From: Rufibacter sp. XAAS-G3-1
GTDB lineage: Bacteria > Bacteroidota > Bacteroidia > Cytophagales > Hymenobacteraceae
Assembly (NCBI RefSeq): GCF_013623775.1
Contig: NZ_JABFAM010000004.1
Span: forward strand, 248,001 to 312,000
Length of the DNA: 64,000 nucleotides
Direction of reading: 5' to 3'
Shown here piece after piece: positions 53,244 to 60,552 of the stretch (within the stretch, counting starts at the first letter, position 1; every line of letters begins with the position of its first letter). Both the position numbers and the translations under genes were made by a program. The notes beneath the pieces were generated by a model that was not told the DNA's origin, made no database searches, and was given only the letters and a program-made list of their open reading frames with translations.

Positions 53244-54288
53244 GAAACTGCTCTCGTACTTCACGCCGCAACGCATCTTAATTCCCGTGGTGATTGGGTT
53301 GAGCGTGATTGGGTACATGTTCTATAGAGACAGCGCCTCCATGGACTTCACGCCGCTCTACAACGCCAAACCTTTCTGGCTGGTCATGACGTTTGTGGTA
53401 CTGGTGATCCGAGACTTCGGGTATATTTACCGCATCAGGTACGTGACCGAGAAATTCCTGAGCTGGCGCAAAAGCCTGGACGTGATCATGCTCTGGGAGT
53501 TTGCCTCCTGCGTGATGCCCAGCGTGGTGGGTGGTTCTACCGTGGCCGCGTTTATCCTGAACAAAGAAGGCCTGAGTTTGGGCAAGTCTCTGGCGTACGT
53601 GATGGTGACGGCCATGCTGGACAACCTGTACTTCATTATTGCGGTGCCGCTGGTCTTCCTGATTACCGCCGGTGATATTTTCCCCGAGGTCTCGGCCATG
53701 GAATTTTCTGTCACCCAAAGTCTGGAGATTGCCTTCATAGTGAGTTATCTGCTGATTGCGCTGTACGCCTTTATCATGGCCTACGGGCTTTTGATCAACC
53801 CTACCGCCGTCAAACGTCTTTTCCTGCGGGCCACGTCTTTTAAATTAACCCGCCGGTGGAGACCAGGTGCCTACAAAAACGGGAATGAACTGGTGTGGGC
53901 CTCGCAGCAACTGAAGGGCAGCACGTTCGGGTACTGGGCAAATGCCGCCCTCAGCACCGCCTTCGTCTGGACGGCCCGCTACTTTGTCATCAACTGCCTC
54001 ATTGCCGCCTTCACAGACATCAGCTTCCATGACCACGTGCTCATTTTCTCGCGCAACATGGTCTACAAGATTGTGTTGCTGGTGGCCATCACGCCGGGCG
54101 GCGCCGGTATTGCCGAGGTCGCTTTCCCAACCTTCTTCGGGCAGTTCCTGGGCCGCTTCACCACCGTGATTGTGCTGTTGTACCGCGTGGTAACCTATTA
54201 CCTGTACCTGGTGCTGGGTTCTTTCTTCCTGCCCCGCTGGGTGCTGCGCGTGTTTGGCGAGCATCCAGAGGATGAGGAAGAAAAATAG
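53227..54288 (+). CDS. Flippase-like / lysylphosphatidylglycerol synthase TM-region family protein
   Basis: 353 residues with about eight membrane helices (for example ILIPVVIGLSVIGYMFY, FWLVMTFVVLVI, YFIIAVPLVFLITAG, AFIVSYLLIALYAFIMAYGLL) and the family motifs SVVGGSTVAAFILNKEG and ITPGGAGIAEVAF. It corresponds to the UPF0104 or LPG-synthase transmembrane family, members of which move lipids, polyprenyl glycans or ornithine lipids. No lysyltransferase domain is attached. It overlaps scpA by 17 nt and is surely cotranscribed. Its stop is 5 nt before a palindrome (54294-54327). Confidence 0.88.
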   Translation: MDLNRKKLLSYFTPQRILIPVVIGLSVIGYMFYRDSASMDFTPLYNAKPFWLVMTFVVLVIRDFGYIYRIRYVTEKFLSWRKSLDVIMLWEFASCVMPSVVGGSTVAAFILNKEGLSLGKSLAYVMVTAMLDNLYFIIAVPLVFLITAGDIFPEVSAMEFSVTQSLEIAFIVSYLLIALYAFIMAYGLLINPTAVKRLFLRATSFKLTRRWRPGAYKNGNELVWASQQLKGSTFGYWANAALSTAFVWTARYFVINCLIAAFTDISFHDHVLIFSRNMVYKIVLLVAITPGGAGIAEVAFPTFFGQFLGRFTTVIVLLYRVVTYYLYLVLGSFFLPRWVLRVFGEHPEDEEEK

Positions 54289-54293
54289 CCCTG

Positions 54294-54327
54294 TTTTGGG
54301 CCTGTTTTTGCAGAAACAGGCCCAAAA
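54294..54327. repeat. Dispersed palindrome at the 3' end of the flippase gene
   Basis: TTTTGGGCCTGTTT (54294-54307), loop TTGCAG, AAACAGGCCCAAAA (54314-54327). It could act as terminator. The rest of the gap 54289-54644 shows nothing. Confidence 0.8.
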
Positions 54328-54644
54328 TGCCATTCCGCCGGGCACCCCATAGCCTGCGCTTCTTCCTTTCCATTGTCTCTTTTCCGCCGGAAAACCTACC
54401 CTTGTTTTGCGGGAGGCCCGGCGGTCTCCTACTTTTCCATTCACCTCCCTGCGCTATCTTCCGTAAAAGAAGAGGCCTGCTCTTCGCCGCGGGCGATGGC
54501 CTCCCGAGAGGGCGATTTTCTCTATGGGTAGCCGCTGCTTTTAAGGTGCCAAATAGCCAAAACTCAATTTCTCACGTATCTACTGTATTGCCTAATTTCT
54601 AAAGGGCATCTAGTCAGACACTTCAAAAACTATAAATTACTCCT

Positions 54645-55136
54645 ATGGACATGACAGCAACCAGATCAACTACTTCTACCCAAAGTATTGGAGTTCGTTA
54701 TGGCGTTCTTTCCGCCGTGGTGATGATCATCTATTACATCGTGATTAACTTACTTGGCCTGCAAGACAGTGAGCTTATCCGTTTTGGAAGCAATATTTTC
54801 ATACTGGGGGCGGTGGTGCTGGCCATTGGCACGCTCAAGAAAAAGCATGATGGCCTCCAGAAGCGAATCCCGTATCTGCCCGGCCTGGCCATCGGCTTTC
54901 TGGTGGGCTTGATTGGGGCTGGGCTTTTCGCGGCCTTTATCCTGATCCACGCCATCTTCATTGACCCGGGCTATGCCGGCGTTCTTCAAAACCAAGACTA
55001 TTACGGCGTCCGGTTACCGCTCTTGATGGTGGCAGGCTCCGTTGTGATTCTGGGCACGGCCGTTGGTGCCATGACTGGTTATATCCTCATGATGGCTTTC
55101 GATAAGTCTGGCGGGAAGTACACCCAAGACCATTGA
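54645..55136 (+). CDS. DUF4199 family membrane protein
   Basis: 163 residues with four membrane helices (about 22-42, 52-68, 80-105, 125-150). The order and spacing, with the charged loop IGTLKKKHDGLQKRIPYLPGLAIGF between helices 2 and 3, match DUF4199, a small Bacteroidota family with no known function. It stands alone, followed by a palindrome at 55155-55194. Confidence 0.82.
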   Translation: MDMTATRSTTSTQSIGVRYGVLSAVVMIIYYIVINLLGLQDSELIRFGSNIFILGAVVLAIGTLKKKHDGLQKRIPYLPGLAIGFLVGLIGAGLFAAFILIHAIFIDPGYAGVLQNQDYYGVRLPLLMVAGSVVILGTAVGAMTGYILMMAFDKSGGKYTQDH

Positions 55137-55154
55137 TTCTTCCCTTTTCAGCAG

Positions 55155-55194
55155 CTGTTTTAGGCCTGCTTTTCTAAAAACAGGCCTAAAACAG
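55155..55194. repeat. Dispersed palindrome copy
   Basis: CTGTTTTAGGCCTG (55155-55168) pairs exactly with CAGGCCTAAAACAG (55181-55194). It lies 18 nt after the DUF4199 stop and could end that transcript. Confidence 0.8.
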
Positions 55195-56030
55195 ACCCGC
55201 ATTGGTGTTCTACGGCAACCCTGATGCGGTTTTTAGCTTTGCGGTCAACGGTACGGGATCATTTTCCCTGAACTTTGCCGTGGTTTATTCCATGGAGACT
55301 ACTTCTGGAACTTTGAGCCCCGTTTTTTCCTGCCTTCCTCTAGCTCTTCTCTATACCTTGCGCCAGCAAGAAACTAGCGGCGCTAGGCTTCTTGCCCTAT
55401 TCTGCGCTTTGGCATCTGCCTAGAACTGACTTCTTTGGGGAGATTGGTGGGTGCACGCCTTTTGATGTTGCTTTGGCTTGTCCGTTCCCTGCGTGGGGGC
55501 AAGTGCTGTATTGTTTCATCTCTGCCGACATGCGCTCACGGCCGCGGGGCCCCGTCTTCCCCTCTCGCACTGCCCTTTCGGCCTGAGAAGTTTTCTTCTC
55601 TTAGCTGAGGTCTGTCTAGGGCCAAAAGCGAGGCGCGCTCGGGAAAGACTGGAACTGGGGAAAGTAAGTAATGGCAGCAGTAAAAGTACCACCCGCTCTT
55701 CCGGAGTTCCACTCCCCTTCTTTTGCCCGTGGTTCCCGGCGGAGTGGAACTCCGCAGCAGACAAGTTCGGGAGTAGAACTCCCGAACAGCGAGGGCATAC
55801 ACCCCTCCTTGGAGATCATGTTGTAAGGGGAAAAACAGTAGCCATTTTAATGAAAGAAAAGGCGCTTTCTACCCTTCCCGCTCTTTCAGATTGGAAATCC
55901 CGAACAGCAACGTTCGTAAAAGTTTCCCTATAAGATTAGCCTGCGAGGGGTAGGTTTTGGCGCTCCACCACGTCCAACGCTAACGACCATAAATGCCATG
56001 CTTTCTAGGTTTTAACTCCACCACCCACAA

Positions 56031-56061
56031 AAAAACGCCTGGTGGGTGGCCAGGCGTTTTT
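56031..56061 (-). terminator. Terminator of ndk
   Basis: AAAAACGCCTGG (56031-56042), loop TGGGTGG, CCAGGCGTTTTT (56050-56061). It lies 22 nt after the ndk stop. Confidence 0.88.
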
Positions 56062-56083
56062 GCTATCTTTTCTGAAAAAGAGC

Positions 56084-56503
56084 TTAGAAACGCTCGTCGG
56101 CAGTGAAGAAGAAGTTTCCTTCAATCTGGGCGTTCTCATCAGAATCAGAACCGTGCACGGCGTTGGCTTCCATTGATTTGGCGTAGATCTTTCTAATGGT
56201 TCCTTCCTCAGCCTGGGCTGGGTTAGTGGCCCCAATCAAGGTACGGAAGTCCAGAACGGCGTTGTCTTTCTCCAGGATCATGGCCACAATGGGGCCAGAG
56301 CTCATGTATTTCACCAGGTCGCCGTAGAAAGGGCGCTCTTTGTGCACCTCGTAGAACTGACCGGCGCGCTCCTCCGTAAGGCGGGTCTTTTTCAGGGCTA
56401 CTACTCTAAAGCCAGCCTCTTCCATCATTTTGGTGATCCCGCCAATGTGGTTGTCCTGCACGGCGTCTGGTTTAATCATGGTGAACGTTACGTTTCCAGC
56501 CAT
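56084..56503 (-). CDS. ndk: Nucleoside diphosphate kinase
   Basis: 139 residues, full length. The phosphorylated His117 lies in the signature NAVHGSDS. The N-terminal [11 protein letters not shown], the [22 protein letters not shown] block and the [18 protein letters not shown] block are typical. It transfers the terminal phosphate between nucleoside triphosphates and diphosphates. A TACTTTTG element at 56545-56552 on the minus strand matches the -7 promoter consensus, 41 nt upstream, but no -33 element stands at the proper distance. It is divergent from nrnA. Confidence 0.97.
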   Translation of the reverse strand: MAGNVTFTMIKPDAVQDNHIGGITKMMEEAGFRVVALKKTRLTEERAGQFYEVHKERPFYGDLVKYMSSGPIVAMILEKDNAVLDFRTLIGATNPAQAEEGTIRKIYAKSMEANAVHGSDSDENAQIEGNFFFTADERF

Positions 56504-56621
56504 ATTTCTTATTTGGTTATCGGTTTAAATAGACGTTGAGCCCGCAAAAGTAGCATACTTTAAGGCAAAACCCATTTTGTACGGTAAAATTACCCGCACG
56601 TTGGGCCGTTCCCAGATTTAA

Positions 56622-56653
56622 TTTGGTTTGTACTTTAATTCTTCAGAATTTTG
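56622..56653 (+). promoter_or_regulatory. Candidate promoter of nrnA and the FKBP genes
   Basis: TTTG (56622-56625), 20 nt, GAATTTTG (56646-56653), one mismatch from TAnnTTTG. It lies 45 nt before the nrnA ATG. Confidence 0.5.
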
Positions 56654-56698
56654 CAGCTTGTATCCGCTATTTTTTAAAAAGCGGACTGTGAGTTTACA

Positions 56699-57709
56699 AT
56701 GCAGCAAATCAACGCGCTAAAGGAGCTTTTAGAGTCTCCTAAGAAGATCATGATCACCACGCACCACAAGCCGGATGCAGATGCTTTGGGGTCTTCTCTG
56801 GGATTGGCGGGCTACCTGAAGAAAAAAGGGCACCAGGTGCAGGTAATCACGCCGTCAGACTACCCCTCTTTCCTGAACTGGATGAGTGGCAACGAAGACG
56901 TGTTGGTGTATAGCCCCAAGACCGATGCCCAGGCCCAACAAATCATAAAAGAAGCCGAGGCCATCTTTTGCCTGGACTTTAGTGCCCTTAGCCGGATCAA
57001 TGAACTGGGCGACTACATCCAGCAGGCTAGCGGCACCAAGGTATTGATTGACCACCATCTTCAGCCTGAGCAATTTGCCGACATCATGTTCTCAGACACC
57101 AGCGCCGCCGCCACGGCCGAGCTCGTGTACGAGGTGATTCGTGCCATGGGCGATGAGGACTTGGTGGACGTGGCCATTGGCGAGTGCCTTTACGCCGGCA
57201 TCATGACAGACACGGGCTCTTTCCGGCACTCCAGCACTACCCGCAACGTGCACATGATCATTGCAGACCTGCTCCACAACGGCATTGACATCTGCAAGGT
57301 GCACCGCAACATCTATGACAGTTACTCAGAGTCGCGCCTGCGGTTTTTAGGCTACGTGCTCAAAGACAAGCTCACCGTGGTGCGGGAGTTCAACACCGCC
57401 TACATTGCCGTGACCGCCGAAGAACTGAAGGCCTACAACTCCCAAACCGGTGATACTGAGGGCCTGGTTAACTTCGCCCTTTCCATTGAAGGGGTTCGGT
57501 TTGCCGCTCTGTTCATTGACCGCTCTGAGGCGGTGAAGATTTCTTTCCGCTCAGTGGGTGATATCTCGGTGAATGAGTTTGCGCGCGCGCATTTCAACGG
57601 CGGGGGCCATAAAAACGCCGCCGGCGGAATCTCCTACCTCCCCCTGAACGAAACCGTGGATAAATTTGTGAGTCTATTACCGCAATACGCGGAACAACTA
57701 GTAAACTAA
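56699..57709 (+). CDS. nrnA: DHH/DHHA1 phosphoesterase, NrnA type
   Basis: 336 residues. The DHH domain has THHKPDADALGS (metal ligands), CLDFSALSRI, VLIDHHLQPEQF and GIMTDTGSFRHS. The DHHA1 domain ends with the RNA-binding glycine motif FNGGGHKNAAGG. NrnA-type enzymes degrade short oligoribonucleotides and dephosphorylate 3'-phosphoadenosine 5'-phosphate; cyclic dinucleotide breakdown products are other substrates of relatives. It is cytoplasmic, which is unlike the two envelope FKBP proteins downstream. It leads a three-gene unit with gaps of 32 and 11 nt. Confidence 0.92.
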   Translation: MQQINALKELLESPKKIMITTHHKPDADALGSSLGLAGYLKKKGHQVQVITPSDYPSFLNWMSGNEDVLVYSPKTDAQAQQIIKEAEAIFCLDFSALSRINELGDYIQQASGTKVLIDHHLQPEQFADIMFSDTSAAATAELVYEVIRAMGDEDLVDVAIGECLYAGIMTDTGSFRHSSTTRNVHMIIADLLHNGIDICKVHRNIYDSYSESRLRFLGYVLKDKLTVVREFNTAYIAVTAEELKAYNSQTGDTEGLVNFALSIEGVRFAALFIDRSEAVKISFRSVGDISVNEFARAHFNGGGHKNAAGGISYLPLNETVDKFVSLLPQYAEQLVN

Positions 57710-57741
57710 CCTTTAAAAGACGCTTAACTAACGTAAAACCA

Positions 57742-58743
57742 ATGTTCAAAAAATCACTGTACCTACTGCCTGCCATGGCGGTGGCCCTTCTTTCCTTCTC
57801 TTGCAACAACTTAGGCAAAGATGAATTTGTGAAGACCCCTTCTGGGTTAGAATACAAACTCTATTCCCTGAACAAAGAAGGCAAATATGAAACCAAAGAA
57901 GCTAAAACTGACTCTGCTGCCCACAAAGCCAAGCTTGACAAAGTAATGAGCTTTGAGATGGAATACCGCAACAGCAAAGATTCTTTGCTGTTCAGCACCA
58001 AAGACAACGCCATGCCCATCCAGATTAAGATGGTGGAGTCTCCTAACAAAGGAAGCATTGAAGAAGCGTTCCTGATGCTGGACAAAGGCGACAGCGCGGT
58101 GTTCAGAATCAACGCCGACACCCTTTTCGCTAAAACGTTCAAAAGCCCGCTTCCGCCGTTCATTGAGAAAGGCAGCCACCTGACCTTCTTCGTGAAAGCG
58201 ATCAACTTGCAGACCGAGCAGGAAGCCATGGCCGACTATCCTAAAATGATGGAGCGTCAGCAGAAAGAGATGGAGGCCCGCGCCGCCAAACAAGCTCCTC
58301 TGGATGACAAACTCATTCAGGACTACGTGAAGAAAGAAAACCTGCAAGTGCAGAAAACTCCTTCTGGCGTGTACTATGCCATCACCCAAGCAGGTACTGG
58401 CCCTAATGCCACAGATGGTAAAGTAGTGAGCGTAAAATACAGAGGCACTTTGCTGAACGGTAAAGAGTTTGACTCTTCAGACAAATCAAACGGTGGCAAT
58501 CCTATTGAATTCCCGTTGGGCCAGAACCAGGTGATCAAAGGCTGGGAAGATGGCATCAAGCAATTCAACAAAGGCAGCAAAGGCACCTTGTTGATTCCTT
58601 CTCCGCTAGGGTACGGCTCTATGGCCCGTGGTGCAGATTTACCGGCTAACTCTGTTCTGCGGTTTGAAGTGGAATTAGTAGATATCAAAGATGCTCCGGC
58701 AGCCCCTGCTGGCCCTATGGGCCCAGGAGTACCTGGCATGTAA
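57742..58743 (+). CDS. FKBP-type peptidyl-prolyl isomerase lipoprotein, two-domain
   Basis: 333 residues. Lipoprotein signal with Cys21 in ALLSFSCNN. Residues about 30-155 form a degenerate FKBP-like domain (PSGLEYKLYSLNKEGKYE, DNAMPIQIKMVE, EEAFLMLDKGDSAVFRI). A charged helix links it to a complete C-terminal FKBP domain (VSVKYRGTLLNGKEFDSS, FPLGQNQVIKGWEDGI, GTLLIPSPLGYGSMARGADLPANSVLRFEVELVDI). It should help fold envelope proteins. A short Pro/Gly-rich tail follows. GldI, a gliding-linked FKBP lipoprotein in Bacteroidota, is a possible relative, but orthology is unproven. Confidence 0.92.
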   Translation: MFKKSLYLLPAMAVALLSFSCNNLGKDEFVKTPSGLEYKLYSLNKEGKYETKEAKTDSAAHKAKLDKVMSFEMEYRNSKDSLLFSTKDNAMPIQIKMVESPNKGSIEEAFLMLDKGDSAVFRINADTLFAKTFKSPLPPFIEKGSHLTFFVKAINLQTEQEAMADYPKMMERQQKEMEARAAKQAPLDDKLIQDYVKKENLQVQKTPSGVYYAITQAGTGPNATDGKVVSVKYRGTLLNGKEFDSSDKSNGGNPIEFPLGQNQVIKGWEDGIKQFNKGSKGTLLIPSPLGYGSMARGADLPANSVLRFEVELVDIKDAPAAPAGPMGPGVPGM

Positions 58744-58754
58744 TTCATACGTGT

Positions 58755-59276
58755 ATGCAACAGTTAGTGAAAAGAAGCAGTTTGTGGAAATGGATGCTGG
58801 GAGTGTGCTTACTCTTCACTTTTTCCTGTGAAGAACAGTATGACCCTTATGACCCCTACGCCAACTTTGACCATGAAGCCCAGGCTAAATTGGAAGATGA
58901 GATCATTACGGCTTATCTTACCCAAAACAACATCACAGACTTTACCAAAACTACCTCGGGCCTTTACTACATAAGAAAAGAGGCAGGTACCGGCGACAAA
59001 CCCACTGCTGGCAAACAGGTAGAGGTGCACTATATAGGTAAGTTTATCCAGGGCGGTCAGAAGTTTGACTCTTCTCATGACCGGGCGCAAACCTTTAAGT
59101 TTGTGCTTGGCCAGAAACAAGTGATTCCGGGCTGGGATGAAGGTGTCGCCCTCATGCAAAAGGGAGAAAAAGCGGTGCTGCTGATTCCCTCACGTTTGGC
59201 CTATAGCCTTAGAGGATCGGGAAAGGTTCCGCCAAACACTCCGCTCATGTTTGAAGTTAACCTGATCAACTTCTAA
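58755..59276 (+). CDS. FKBP-type peptidyl-prolyl isomerase lipoprotein, single domain
   Basis: 173 residues. The signal LGVCLLFTFSC places Cys24 as the lipidated residue. A Tyr/Asp-rich linker (EEQYDPYDPYANFDHE) leads to one FKBP domain with QVEVHYIGKFIQGGQKFDSS, FVLGQKQVIPGWDEGV, LLIPSRLAYSLRGSGKVPPNTPLMFEVNLI. Active-site aromatic positions appear kept. It begins 11 nt after its two-domain paralogue and ends the nrnA unit, with a terminator 20 nt downstream. Confidence 0.92.
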   Translation: MQQLVKRSSLWKWMLGVCLLFTFSCEEQYDPYDPYANFDHEAQAKLEDEIITAYLTQNNITDFTKTTSGLYYIRKEAGTGDKPTAGKQVEVHYIGKFIQGGQKFDSSHDRAQTFKFVLGQKQVIPGWDEGVALMQKGEKAVLLIPSRLAYSLRGSGKVPPNTPLMFEVNLINF

Positions 59277-59296
59277 CAGCTGTAAAAGCATAAGGC

Positions 59297-59336
59297 AAAA
59301 AAGAAGGGCCTCCTACATGGGAGGCCCTTCTTTTTT
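59297..59336 (+). terminator. Terminator of the nrnA-FKBP unit
   Basis: AAAAAAGAAGGGCCTCC (59297-59313), loop TACATG, GGAGGCCCTTCTTTTTT (59320-59336): a perfect 17-bp stem ending in a T-run. Confidence 0.9.
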
Positions 59337-59426
59337 GCTGAAATATGAACGCATGTTACTCCCCTCTCCTAAAAGGATGCTGTACAGCGCTATGCTCGTC
59401 TCATTTACTAAGGAAGCGTGATTTTT

Positions 59427-59594
59427 CGTTTTGGGGCTGCTTTGCGGGAAAGAGGCAGGAAACGGTATTGGCACAGACGCTCGCAGGTTTGAAGCCGCTA
59501 CGAGGTCTTTGGAGTGGGCGGTATTGCGGAAAACAGGCTGGAAACGCGAAAACCTGTGAGGTATTGGAGACCCTCACAGGTTTAAAATCATCTG
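59427..59594. repeat. Composite repeat B, copy 2
   Basis: 168 bp matching 52111-52278 in order: GTTTTGGGGCTGCTTTGCGG, GGCAGGAAACGGTATTGGC, GAGGTCTTTGGAGTGGGCGG, AACAGGCTGGAAACGC, and the hairpin AAACCTGTGAGGT/ACCCTCACAGGTTT. It lies in the gap 59277-59757. Confidence 0.8.
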
Positions 59595-59644
59595 GCGCGA
59601 GACCCTAGTCTCGTGCCTAGGGGCGATGCGAGTCTCCGGACTCG
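59593..59644. repeat. Two adjacent hairpins after composite repeat B
   Basis: GGCGCGAGAC/GTCTCGTGCC (59593-59616, one G-T pair) and GCGAGTC/GACTCGC (59627-59644, loop TCCG). They share the word GAGTC/GAGAC and may be the tail of the repeat. The 52278 copy continues differently. Confidence 0.6.
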
Positions 59645-59757
59645 CCGGGAACCACCAGCAAGGCTGGGCGTAAGGTCAGATCAATGTGTAGGCTAGCCTT
59701 CTTATAGGAGAACGCACGTTAAGAAAGCCTTACCGGCAGCACAAAGACTCCACTTCG

Positions 59758-60468
59758 TTAGTCACTTAATACTTCTGACAAAACGGACAATGATCTGATT
59801 TCCCCAAGCTGGTCTACATGCAGTTGGAAATAGCGCACCAGCAATTGCAGCAGTTCGCGGCGCACTTTCCCGTTGGGGAGTTTAGCGGTCTCGGCATCTT
59901 TGATGACCTCTTTGAGGTAAGGCTCTAATTGCTGCAATTGCATGAGGCTGTTTCCTAACCCAGCTCCGCCACCGGTTTCAAAGGCTACCTGGGTAATCAC
60001 CTCCTCGGCCGAAGGAACGCCAAAGCCCAGATAATTGGCCAGTTGTACCAGAAAAGCCAGGTGGAAGTTCTCAAACCCAGTCTCCAGCTGGTCAAACAGC
60101 AGCATGGCATGGTGCAGAAAGTGAAACAAGGGCCGGTTTTCTTCTTCTTCCCGCACTGTTCTGGAAACCATCTCAGAAAGAAACAGCAGAATACTGCTCT
60201 TCCTAATATCATAAGGAATAGAGGCAAACGGATAGCTGCATTTGTATTCCGAAATTCGGGTGAGGCCTCCTTTCCCCGATGGGTACACCACCATATCTAA
60301 CAAGGTGAACGGCTGAAACAAAGCAATGCGGGAAGCGGTGCCTTTCTTCCTTACGCTGTTCACAATGTAACTTTGCAGCCCCAGCTCCTCGGTGTAAATG
60401 CGCACAATAATGGAAGACTCCTTGAATTTGATGAAGTTCAGGACAATGCCACGGGTTTTTACCAGCAT
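59758..60468 (-). CDS. recO: DNA repair protein RecO
   Basis: 236 residues. The N-terminal OB-fold signature MLVKTRGIVLNFIKFKESSIIVRIYTEELG is followed by the helical domain (LLFLSEMVSRTVREEEENRPLFHFL) typical of Bacteroidota RecO. It loads RecA with RecF and RecR at gaps. The zinc-binding cysteines of some RecO proteins are absent, which is usual for this group. It lies 84 nt downstream of the PorZ-like gene on the same strand, a pairing that I recall from other Bacteroidota. Confidence 0.92.
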   Translation of the reverse strand: MLVKTRGIVLNFIKFKESSIIVRIYTEELGLQSYIVNSVRKKGTASRIALFQPFTLLDMVVYPSGKGGLTRISEYKCSYPFASIPYDIRKSSILLFLSEMVSRTVREEEENRPLFHFLHHAMLLFDQLETGFENFHLAFLVQLANYLGFGVPSAEEVITQVAFETGGGAGLGNSLMQLQQLEPYLKEVIKDAETAKLPNGKVRRELLQLLVRYFQLHVDQLGEIRSLSVLSEVLSD

Positions 60469-60552
60469 AGATTGGGCTTAATTTCTGATTCCTGATACGA
60501 AAGCGCTTTGGCTGAAGATGGCATCCTCCCGCAAGTACAAGCAAAATGACTT

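Larger units (their letters stand above)
55137..56083. other. Long structured gap without a supported gene
   Basis: 947 bp. Overlapping open frames on both strands (for example 55478-55933 plus, 55536-55802 minus) are low-complexity and rich in Arg, Ser and Pro, as non-coding GC-rich DNA gives. Inverted repeats cluster at 55585-55787: GAGAAG/CTTCTC (55585-55600), CGGAGTTCCACTCC with GGAGTGGAACTCCG (55702-55715, 55741-55754) and GTTCGGGAGT/ACTCCCGAAC (55765-55787). This may be an inserted repeat or a structured RNA. Confidence 0.5.

Noticed and set aside
53278-53718. Open frame of 146 codons opposite the flippase gene
   Set aside because: A His/Gln-rich antisense shadow of a well-supported membrane protein gene.
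55478-55933. Open frame of 151 codons on the plus strand
   Set aside because: Low-complexity Arg/Ser/Pro content, several competing frames on the opposite strand, and strong inverted repeats inside it.
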